From Pseudomonas putida (GTDB taxonomy: Bacteria; Pseudomonadota; Gammaproteobacteria; Pseudomonadales; Pseudomonadaceae), in the NCBI RefSeq assembly GCF_028682175.1, contig NZ_JANHKS010000055.1, positions 1 to 33,595 on the forward strand: a stretch of 33,595 bases of DNA, written 5' to 3'. The notes under the pieces are model-generated. The model worked only from the letters and a program-made list of their open reading frames with translations. It did no database searches and was not told where the DNA came from. Of the stretch, positions 22,268-30,003 are shown in pieces. Position 1 is the stretch's first letter; each line of letters opens with the position of its first letter. The translations under genes and the position numbers were made by a program.

Positions 22268-23815
22268 ATGCAATTCGAATGGTCCTACTTTTTTTCGCTG
22301 TTCTCGGTCTCGGATTTCTGGGAATCGTGCATCACCGTGATCCAGCTCAGCGCGCTGGGCTGGTTCATCGGCATGCTGCTGGGGTTCCTGCTGGCTTCGG
22401 CCAAACTCTCAAGCTCGCGCTGGATCAGCGTGCCCGCGTCCGTTTATATCTGGTTCTTCCGCAGCGTCCCGTTACTGGTGCTGGTGGTGTTCACCTACAA
22501 CCTGCCACAGATGTTTCCGATCACCCGCGAAGTGCTGTCCAATCCCTTCTATTCCGGGCTGCTGGCGCTGGTCGTGACCGAGGCTGCGTACATGGCCGAG
22601 ATCCATCGCGGCGGCCTGATCTCGGTCGCCCGCGGCCAGAAGGAAGCCGGCCGTGCGCTGGGCATCGGGCTGATCGGCATGCAGCGGCTGATCGTCATTC
22701 CCCAGGCCTTTCGTATTTCCCTGCCGACCCTCATCAACGAGTACATCACGGTGGTCAAGCTGACCTCGCTGGTATCGGTAATCTCCCTGACCGAATTGCT
22801 CACCGTGGGCCAGCGCCTGTACGCGCAGAACTTTCTGGTCATGGAAACCCTGTCGGCGGTGGCGGTGTATTACGTGATGATCGTGACCGTGTTCGGCTGG
22901 CTGTTTCACTGGCTCGAACAGCATCTGGAGCTGAACAACCGCAAGCCGCAAACCCTCGATGAAAGCGCCCTGACCCTGTTGCGCGCCCGCGTGCTGGGCC
23001 AGCCTGGCAAAATCCGGCAAGCCGAAGCACCCGGTGCCGCGCCCGCCCTGCAACTGGTGAACATTCATAAAAGCTACGGCCAGCATGAGGTGCTCAAGGG
23101 CATCAACCTGGACGTGAATGCCGGCCAGGTGATTTCGATCATCGGCCCGTCAGGCTCCGGCAAGACCTCGCTGATCCGCACCGTAAACAGCCTGGAAAGC
23201 ATCGACAAGGGCGAGATCATCCTGTTTGGCGGCAGTTTCATTCGCGCCGGCGACAACCACAACGCGCCGCAGATCCGCCGTGGGGTACAGCGCATCGGCA
23301 TGGTGTTCCAGAGCTTCAACCTGTTTCCGCACCGCACCATTCTCGACAACGTGACCCTGGCCCCGCGTTATCACGGCCGCGACAAGGCTATCAGCGAACA
23401 GCGTGCCTATGCGCTGCTCGACAAGGTCGGCCTGCTGGCCCACGCCCACAAATACCCGCATCAGCTGTCGGGCGGGCAACAACAGCGCGTGGCGATTGCC
23501 CGGGCGCTGGCGATGGACCCGCAGATCATGCTGTTCGACGAACCGACTTCGGCGCTGGACCCGGAACTGGTGGGCGATGTGTTGAAGGTCATCGGTGATT
23601 TGGCGAAGGAAGGCATGACCATGCTGATCGTCACCCATGAGATGGATTTTGCGCTGTCGATTTCCGACCGGGTGATCTTCATGGAAAACGGCGTGGTGCA
23701 GGTCGATGCCGCGCCGCAGAGCATTCTCGCTGACCAGTGCGGCGAGCGGGTGCGCAAGTTCATGGGGCTGGATAACGTGATCGCCCCGCAGGAGCCCGTG
23801 CGCAAGGAGGCGTGA
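22268..23815 (+). CDS. Amino-acid ABC transporter, fused permease and ATPase
   Basis: A 515-residue fusion. Residues 1 to about 222 are a HisM/GlnP-type permease with four to five membrane spans and the EAA loop (KEAGRALGIGLIGMQRLIVI, then PQAFRISLPTLINEY). Residues from about 258 are a complete GlnQ-type ATPase: Walker A GPSGSGKT at 293-300, signature LSGGQ at 400-404, Walker B LFDEP at 422-426 and H-loop His457. The linker is about 35 residues and polar. Two copies would make a full transporter with the binding protein encoded upstream. The ATG at 22268 is preferred to a GTG at 22262, which overlaps the ribosome-binding site (GAGGTG). It has no separate second permease gene. Confidence 0.95.
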   Translation: MQFEWSYFFSLFSVSDFWESCITVIQLSALGWFIGMLLGFLLASAKLSSSRWISVPASVYIWFFRSVPLLVLVVFTYNLPQMFPITREVLSNPFYSGLLALVVTEAAYMAEIHRGGLISVARGQKEAGRALGIGLIGMQRLIVIPQAFRISLPTLINEYITVVKLTSLVSVISLTELLTVGQRLYAQNFLVMETLSAVAVYYVMIVTVFGWLFHWLEQHLELNNRKPQTLDESALTLLRARVLGQPGKIRQAEAPGAAPALQLVNIHKSYGQHEVLKGINLDVNAGQVISIIGPSGSGKTSLIRTVNSLESIDKGEIILFGGSFIRAGDNHNAPQIRRGVQRIGMVFQSFNLFPHRTILDNVTLAPRYHGRDKAISEQRAYALLDKVGLLAHAHKYPHQLSGGQQQRVAIARALAMDPQIMLFDEPTSALDPELVGDVLKVIGDLAKEGMTMLIVTHEMDFALSISDRVIFMENGVVQVDAAPQSILADQCGERVRKFMGLDNVIAPQEPVRKEA

Positions 23816-23856
23816 GCGGCTATCGTAGCCCTACCACGCCCCAGGGGATGCCTGAA

Positions 23857-24129
23857 ATGGACAGCTATACACCGATGAACTGCGATCTCTACGACTACCT
23901 GGAGATCGCCTGCATGCACGGTTACCGGTTGAAGGTCGAGCTGGTTGACGGCCAGACCTTCGAGGGCAAGCCGCTCACCACCCGGACAGCGCCGAGCAAA
24001 GAGGAGTTTCTGCTGTTCGCCGACGGCCTGGCCGAGGTGCGCCTGGATCAACTCGCGGCCATCACCCCGCTGGATGCCGGGGCGAGCTTCGGGCGGGTCG
24101 AGCTGGGCAATTCGTTTTGTGCCACGTGA
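23857..24129 (+). CDS. rof: Rof-like Rho-binding antiterminator
   Basis: A 90-residue protein of the Rof/YaeO family: YTPMNCDLYDYLEIACMHGY at the N-terminus, then RLKVELVDGQTFEGKPL and VRLDQLAAITPLD, forming the small Sm-like beta fold. Rof binds the transcription terminator Rho and blocks it. Possible starts are 23857 (chosen; AGGGG lies 9-13 bases upstream), 23848, or a GTG at 23812 overlapping the ABC gene stop. It lies 41 bases after the ABC gene and is possibly cotranscribed. Its last 82 bases are overlapped by the abnormal 3' end of recD on the opposite strand. Confidence 0.85.
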   Translation: MDSYTPMNCDLYDYLEIACMHGYRLKVELVDGQTFEGKPLTTRTAPSKEEFLLFADGLAEVRLDQLAAITPLDAGASFGRVELGNSFCAT

Positions 24130-26306
24130 CCGGGTGTTGAGCGACACACCGCCGTCGCGGGCAAGCGCGCTCCTACAACCGACACATCACCCGTAGCAGC
24201 ACGGCTTGCCGGCGGGGGCGATTTCAAGGACGCCGTCGCGGGCAAGCGCTTGACCTTGCGCCGCAAGGCTTCTTCGAACACGCCCTGTCGCGGTTCGATC
24301 AGGCTGAACCAGTGCTTGGCGCGGGTGATGCCGGTGTAGATCAACTCCTTGGTCAGCACCGGGTTCAATGCCTCGGGCAGGATCAACGCCGTGTGGGCGA
24401 ATTCCGAGCCCTGGGACTTGTGCACGGTCATGGCGTACACCGTCTCGACATCATTGAGCCGGCTCGGCAGCACGAAACGCACCCCGCCACTGCCATCGTT
24501 GCGCGGGAAAGCCACGCGCAACGCTTGCCGATTCTCCTCGGGCGCACCCTCAGGCAAACGCAGGGCAATGCCGATGTCGCCGTTCATCAAGCCCAGCCCG
24601 TAGTCGTTGCGGGTCATGAGCACCGGGCGACCTTCGTACCACTGCTGGTCACTCTCGATCAGTCCGGCGGCGTACAGCGTCTGAGTAATGCGCTGGTTCA
24701 AACCCTCGACACCCCACGGCCCTTTTCGTACAGCACAAAGCAACTGGAACTCATCAAACGCACCGAGCACCGTTCGCGCCCACTCGACACAGCGTGGGTC
24801 GTCGATGGTTGTCAGGCCCTGCGGCCTCTGCGACCCCATGACGCCCAGATAATGCCGATAGCCTTGCGGCCCGTTACCGTGCCCGTCGAGCAACAGCCGC
24901 GACAATGCCCGATCGTGCTCGCCCTTGAGCGCCAGGGAAAACAGGTCCGGATACGTGCGGGTCGCCAACAGCGCACGCGCTTCCTTGTCCTGCTGCCGGT
25001 TGACCCGTTGCGCCAACTGGCCGATGCCGCTTCCCTCGCCGAAACGCCGGGAATGACGGAGCATCACCACCTGCTGCGCCAACGCATGCCGGGTCTCGTC
25101 GCCGGCTTGCAGGCCACTCTTTTCCAGGTCCTCGCCGCTGACCGATTCCAGCCACGCCCGCGTCTGGGGGCTGTACATGCCCGCCTCGGCATCACGGCAC
25201 AGATCACCCAGCACCGCACCGGCTTCCACCGATGCGAGCTGGTCCTTGTCGCCGAGCAACACCATGCGCGCGTGGGGCGGCAAGGCGTCCAGCAGGTTGG
25301 CCATCATTTCCAGGTCGATCATCGACGCTTCGTCCACCACCAGCACGTCCAGCGGCAACGGGTTGCCAGCGTGGTGACGGAAATGCCGAGTGCCGGGGCG
25401 GCTGCCCAAGAGGCGGTGCACGGTGGTCACCTCACTGGGAATCTTCTCGCGCACGTTCTCGGGCACATCCAGCGACTGCACCTGATGGCTGATGGACTCG
25501 GTCAGGCGCGCAGCCGCCTTGCCGGTGGGTGCGGCCAGGCGAATCCTCAGCGGCGTGCCCTGCTCCACCGCAGGCGATTGCAGCAACGCCAGCAGGCGCA
25601 CCACAGTGGTGGTCTTGCCGGTGCCGGGGCCGCCGGTGATGATGCTGAACGCACCACGGGTGGCCAGCGCGCAGGCCAGTTTCTGCCAGTCCACCAGCGC
25701 CTCGGGAGAATGATCGGCCGGCCCGAACAGCGCATCCAGGCGTTGTGCAAGATCACCGGGCGCTGGTTCAGCCTGGTTCAGGCGCAGATGCAGCGCGGCA
25801 TCGATACGCCGCTCGTACATCCAGTAGCGGCGCAGGTACAGGCGCCGCTCGGACAACACCAGCGGCTTCTGCGCTGCGCTGGCGCTGTCATCCCCGGCCC
25901 TGGCCACCAGCACGCTGTCAGCCAGCGCCTGACACCAGGTCGCACCGTCCAGCGCCTTGAGCAGCGCCGAGGGCAGCAGCATGGGCGTGGACAGCAGATC
26001 ACCTTCGGGCGGCAGCGACAGGGCGAAGTCCGGCTCTTTCAGGGTTTCAAAGAGATCCAGGCACACATGGCCGTGGCCCAGTTGATGACTGGTCAGGGCC
26101 GCCGCCAGCAGCACCAGGGAATCGGCGGTCGGATCGAGGTCCGCGAGAAAAGCCACGAAGGCCTTGTCCAGCGCCCGCAACCAGCCGCGCTCGACCCAGC
26201 GCTCCAGCAACAGCAGCAAGTCGTCGACACGCGCAAGCGGCGCCAGACGGGCCAGGCTCTCGGCATCAAGCGGCGTGGGCAGCAGATGGGCAAAGGTGCG
26301 GTTCAT
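24048..26306 (-). CDS. recD: RecBCD alpha subunit RecD, with REP-derived C-terminal tail
   Basis: A 752-residue 5'-3' helicase subunit of RecBCD. Superfamily-1B motifs are in place: Walker A GGPGTGKTTT at about 224-233, VDEASMID (motif II), VHKSQGSEF at about 628 and YTGITRAKHW at about 656. Residues 1-687 end in EEALRRKVKR, where homologues continue with a short tail ending near an SGL motif. Here residues 688-752 are translated REP arms (LPATASLKSPPPASRAATGD and after), followed by the antisense strand of rof. The start at 26306 overlaps the recB stop as ATGA, so the two are translationally coupled. The helicase core looks intact; the tail may be harmless or destabilising. Confidence 0.93.
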   Translation of the reverse strand: MNRTFAHLLPTPLDAESLARLAPLARVDDLLLLLERWVERGWLRALDKAFVAFLADLDPTADSLVLLAAALTSHQLGHGHVCLDLFETLKEPDFALSLPPEGDLLSTPMLLPSALLKALDGATWCQALADSVLVARAGDDSASAAQKPLVLSERRLYLRRYWMYERRIDAALHLRLNQAEPAPGDLAQRLDALFGPADHSPEALVDWQKLACALATRGAFSIITGGPGTGKTTTVVRLLALLQSPAVEQGTPLRIRLAAPTGKAAARLTESISHQVQSLDVPENVREKIPSEVTTVHRLLGSRPGTRHFRHHAGNPLPLDVLVVDEASMIDLEMMANLLDALPPHARMVLLGDKDQLASVEAGAVLGDLCRDAEAGMYSPQTRAWLESVSGEDLEKSGLQAGDETRHALAQQVVMLRHSRRFGEGSGIGQLAQRVNRQQDKEARALLATRTYPDLFSLALKGEHDRALSRLLLDGHGNGPQGYRHYLGVMGSQRPQGLTTIDDPRCVEWARTVLGAFDEFQLLCAVRKGPWGVEGLNQRITQTLYAAGLIESDQQWYEGRPVLMTRNDYGLGLMNGDIGIALRLPEGAPEENRQALRVAFPRNDGSGGVRFVLPSRLNDVETVYAMTVHKSQGSEFAHTALILPEALNPVLTKELIYTGITRAKHWFSLIEPRQGVFEEALRRKVKRLPATASLKSPPPASRAATGDVSVVGARLPATAVCRSTPGHVAQNELPSSTRPKLAPASSGVMAAS
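24143..24250. repeat. Cluster of three partial REP arms (class A, B, A)
   Basis: Order: a right half of the GC-rich class A variant (GACACACCGCC, then TCGCGGGCAAGCGCGCTCC, to 24177); a left half of class B (CCGTAGCAGCACGGCTTGCC, from 24191 to about 24220); and another class A right-arm piece (TCGCGGGCAAGCGC, 24235-24248). No arm has its partner, so this is a decayed or nested insertion site. It replaces the normal end of recD. Confidence 0.85.
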
Positions 26307-29300
26307 GCGAGGTCTCCTGACAGTACGGCATCTGCATTCACGGGGCGGCCCTGGAACAGCGCGTCCAGGCTCTCGATCAGTTCTCGGGGAGGCCTCGTGA
26401 ACCACGCGCCCTGGCTGGCCGCACGGCTGCCACGGACGAACAGATAGACCGCGCCGCCCATGTGCAGGTCATAGTCGTAATCGGCCAGCCGCGCCTTGAG
26501 CTGGCGATGCAGGGCCAGCAGATACAGCACGTATTGCAGGTCGTAGCGGTTGTCCAGAATGGCGTTCTCCATGGCCTGGGTGGTGTAGGCATCGTCGTCG
26601 ACACCCAGCCAGTTGGACTTGTAGTCGGCCACGTAATAACGCCCCTGGTGTTCGAACGTCAGGTCGATGAAGCCCTTGAACATGCCGTTGAGCGAGACGG
26701 TATCGGTCGCCGCGCGCGGTGCGCCGTTGTGGGTGTAGCGGCGCACGAGTGCGTCCATCTGCGCGACGTCGACCTTCGAGCAGGCGAACCAGAATTCCAT
26801 TTCGACGCGGTACTGGTTGGGCTGGTCCAGCTCGCGCAAGGCTACCGGAACGGCGTCGCCGCCCAGGCGCAATGGCATGTTCAGCAGGTGCGAGAGCCAG
26901 TCGGTCAGGGTGTTGATCCAGCCGGTCCAGTCCCGCCGGTTGCAGCGCTGGGCGACGACCTTTTCCAGCCTTTCCTGATCGCTCGCAGCCGCAGCGAAAC
27001 CTTTCTCCCCAGCCCACTCCAGCAGGCCGTGGAGGAAGGTGCCGGGGTTTGGTCCGCGCGGGAAGCGGTGGATATCGCCGCCGCTGACCAGCGTTTCCCG
27101 TGGTGCATCCGGGTCCAGGCGTTCGTCGTCGAACAGCTTCTGGGCCTGGGGGCTGTCGGGGGACTGGTCACCGCTGTCGGTGATGATGTCGCCAATGCGC
27201 AAGGCGCTGTAGGAGGCGATCCACCAGTTTTCCCGAGCGCTGCGGCGCGGCATGCGCGGCTTACTCAGCGCGACTTCGCTACGCGGCGCGCTGAAGGTAG
27301 CGTCGGTGGGTTCGGGCACGGCCTGGACACTGACGCTTGGCTGGTTTTCAGCCAGCGAGCGCAGCCATTGCCCCAGGCCAGTCGATTCGGCCAGCACCTG
27401 CCCGCCACCCAGCAGATACCCGAGCGCCGAGCGGTGCAGGGTCGAGCTGTTGGCGTTGCCGCGCTTGAGGTCGGCGACGCCCAGCCAGCAGGCGTGTTGC
27501 GCCCGGGTGAGCGCCACGTAGAGCAGGCGCAGGTCTTCGGCCAGGCGTTCGTCGTCGGCCTGCTCGATCAAAGCCTCGGTAGGCTGCAGGCTGATCTGCG
27601 CCTGGCCTTGTGCGTCGTGATAATGCAGCGGCAGGCGGCTTCCATCCACAGGCTTGTTGGAGCAAATGAACGGCAGGAACACCAGCGGGTACTCCAGGCC
27701 CTTGGATTTGTGGATGGTCACCACCTTGACCAGTTGCTCATCGCTTTCCAGGCGCAGGATCTGCTCCTCGCCCGCCTGACCGGACAGCGCCAGGTGCTCG
27801 CTCAGGTGACGAATCAGCGCCTGCTCGCCGTCCAGTTCAGCAGCAGCCTGCTGCATCAGTTCGGACAGGTGCAGCAGGTTGGTCAGCACCCGTTCGCCAT
27901 CGTTGCGCTGGATCAACGCCTGGGGCAGCTTGAAGTCGTGCAGCAGGCGCCGCAGCATCGGCAGCACGCCCTGGCTGCGCCAGATCCGCCGATAGTCGCG
28001 GAACTGCATGACACGGCGCTCCCACGCCAGCTCGTCGCGGTTCAGCAGCTCAAGCTCGGCCAACGGCAGGTCCAGAGTGATGCAGGCCAGCGCCGCGCGC
28101 AACGTGCGCTCGGCGTCGGGCTCGGCGCAGGCCTTGAGCCAGGCCAGCAGGTCATGGGCTTCTTGCGCGGCAAATACCGAGTCCTTGTCGGAGAGGTAGA
28201 CGCTGCGTACGCCACGAGCCGTCAGTTCGCCCCTGACTGCCTGGGCCTCCTTGCCATCGCGCACCAGAATCGCAATGTCGGCAGGCAGCAGGCCTTTGAC
28301 CGGCTCCCCCTCTCTGGCAAAACCTGCGCGCCCCTGTTGGCCAGCGTTGAGCAGCCCCACGATCTGGCTGGCGCAACTGGCGGCCAGTTGCTGACGATAA
28401 AGCGTACCCGAGACTGGTTGATCGCTCTCCAGTTGCCAGACGTTCAGCGCGGCGACCACCTGGCCATCGACTTGAAACAGCTCTTTGCGGCCCTGGGAGC
28501 GCACCGCCTGAAACGGCACCGGGTTTTGATCGGGGCTGCGAAACAGAAAGGCCCCCCGGCCTACCGGGTTCTCTTCGGCCCGCACGAACACATGGTTCAC
28601 GGCCTCGACCATCGAGTGGCTGGAGCGGAAGTTGGTGCCCAGGGTATGCAGGCGCCCGGTGGTTGCAGTCCGGGCGCGCAGGTAGGTGTAGATGTCTGCG
28701 CCACGGAAGGCATAGATCGCCTGCTTGGGGTCGCCGATCAGGAACAGGCCGGTGCTTTCGTCGTTGGTTTCCAGATGGTAGATGCTGTCGAAAATCCGGT
28801 ACTGCACCGGGTCCGTGTCCTGGAACTCATCGATCAAGGCCACCGGGAACTGCTCGCGAATCAAGGTTGCCAGACGCTCGCCGCCCGAGCCGCGCAGGGC
28901 AGCGTCCAGCCGCAACAGCATGTCGTCGAAACCCATTTCGGCACGCCGGCGTTTTTCTTCCTCGAAACGCGCGCCGACCCAATGCGCGGCGTGTTCGAGC
29001 ACGGCGGCGTCAGGCGTCGGAAGCCTGGCGAGTGCTTCCTGCAGACCGACCATGGCCTCCAGGCCCGGGTGGACCGGCGGCTCGGACTTCCATACCTCGG
29101 CAAGGCCGTGGGGAGTCAGGCGGGTGAAACCGGTGCGAATGTCGAGCTTGTCCTGATCCGGATCATTGGCCCAGGCGCTGATCTGGTCGAACCAGGAAGT
29201 GTAGTGATTGGACTTGAAGCGAGTGCCATCGACAGCCTTTGTCCGGGACGCCTCCCGACAGATCGCCAACAGCTCCGGTACCCACTCGACCCAGGGTGCC

Positions 29301-30001
29301 TTGAGCATGTTCAGCGCTTCACGACGGGCACCGACCGATGCTTCGATCAACTGTGCCGGCGTCTGAGTGCCCGGCGCACGTTCACTGCCGAACATCGCCC
29401 GAACCTTGGGCAGCAAGGTCGCAGGACCGATCCAGTGCTTGCGCACCCAGGCCAGGGCGTCGCCGGACATGGGATAGCAGAACTTGCGCCAGTAATCGCG
29501 CAGCACCTCGCCGAGCAAATCGCTGTGGTCGGTTTCCAGGCTCTGGGTGAACAGGCTGCCGCTGTCGAACGCGTGCTCGCGCAACATGCGCTGGCACCAA
29601 CTGTGGATGGTCGAGACCGCGGCTTCGTCCATCCACTGGGCGGCGATGTCCAGCCGGCTTGCGCACCCGGCCCACGCCTGGGGTGCGAACTCGTCACGCA
29701 GGTCGGCGATCAACGCATCAGGGGCCTGGATCTCCTCGCGAAAGAATCGCGCAGCTTCAGCCAGGCGCGTACGAATGCGATCGCGCAGCTCTTTGGTCGC
29801 GGCATCGGTGAAGGTCACCACCAGAATCTGCGGCGGCAGCAACTCGCGGCCAAAGCCCGAGACTTCATTGCCATGGCCGAGCACCAGGCGCAGGTACAGC
29901 GCGGAAATGGTGAAGGTCTTGCCGGTACCGGCGCTGGCTTCAATCAGCTGGCTGCCTTTGAGCGGAAAGCGCAGGGCCAGGGGTTGTTGTGAGTCACTCA
30001 T
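26303..30001 (-). CDS. recB: RecBCD beta subunit (helicase-nuclease) RecB
   Basis: A 1232-residue 3'-5' helicase and nuclease. Walker A is EASAGTGKT at 21-29, Walker B LIDEFQDTD near 390, the UvrD-type motif VVTIHKSKGLEYPLVFLP is in the middle, and YVALTRAQHACW is motif VI. The C-terminal nuclease domain has D-Y-K-S-N near 1126, the catalytic Lys motif. RecBCD degrades and processes double-strand breaks up to Chi and loads RecA. The start at 30001 is set by GAGG upstream, within the end of recC; the ORF could begin 23 codons earlier but would overlap recC. The spacing to recC is two bases. Confidence 0.97.
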   Translation of the reverse strand: MSDSQQPLALRFPLKGSQLIEASAGTGKTFTISALYLRLVLGHGNEVSGFGRELLPPQILVVTFTDAATKELRDRIRTRLAEAARFFREEIQAPDALIADLRDEFAPQAWAGCASRLDIAAQWMDEAAVSTIHSWCQRMLREHAFDSGSLFTQSLETDHSDLLGEVLRDYWRKFCYPMSGDALAWVRKHWIGPATLLPKVRAMFGSERAPGTQTPAQLIEASVGARREALNMLKAPWVEWVPELLAICREASRTKAVDGTRFKSNHYTSWFDQISAWANDPDQDKLDIRTGFTRLTPHGLAEVWKSEPPVHPGLEAMVGLQEALARLPTPDAAVLEHAAHWVGARFEEEKRRRAEMGFDDMLLRLDAALRGSGGERLATLIREQFPVALIDEFQDTDPVQYRIFDSIYHLETNDESTGLFLIGDPKQAIYAFRGADIYTYLRARTATTGRLHTLGTNFRSSHSMVEAVNHVFVRAEENPVGRGAFLFRSPDQNPVPFQAVRSQGRKELFQVDGQVVAALNVWQLESDQPVSGTLYRQQLAASCASQIVGLLNAGQQGRAGFAREGEPVKGLLPADIAILVRDGKEAQAVRGELTARGVRSVYLSDKDSVFAAQEAHDLLAWLKACAEPDAERTLRAALACITLDLPLAELELLNRDELAWERRVMQFRDYRRIWRSQGVLPMLRRLLHDFKLPQALIQRNDGERVLTNLLHLSELMQQAAAELDGEQALIRHLSEHLALSGQAGEEQILRLESDEQLVKVVTIHKSKGLEYPLVFLPFICSNKPVDGSRLPLHYHDAQGQAQISLQPTEALIEQADDERLAEDLRLLYVALTRAQHACWLGVADLKRGNANSSTLHRSALGYLLGGGQVLAESTGLGQWLRSLAENQPSVSVQAVPEPTDATFSAPRSEVALSKPRMPRRSARENWWIASYSALRIGDIITDSGDQSPDSPQAQKLFDDERLDPDAPRETLVSGGDIHRFPRGPNPGTFLHGLLEWAGEKGFAAAASDQERLEKVVAQRCNRRDWTGWINTLTDWLSHLLNMPLRLGGDAVPVALRELDQPNQYRVEMEFWFACSKVDVAQMDALVRRYTHNGAPRAATDTVSLNGMFKGFIDLTFEHQGRYYVADYKSNWLGVDDDAYTTQAMENAILDNRYDLQYVLYLLALHRQLKARLADYDYDLHMGGAVYLFVRGSRAASQGAWFTRPPRELIESLDALFQGRPVNADAVLSGDLA

Positions 30002-30003
30002 GC

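Noticed and set aside
26462..29992. A 1176-codon plus-strand open frame opposite recB
   Set aside because: It is the exact antisense of recB in high-GC DNA, has no recognisable domains, and is rich in Gln/Val/His typical of shadow frames. The same applies to 24312-26447 opposite recD and 31660-33543 opposite recC.
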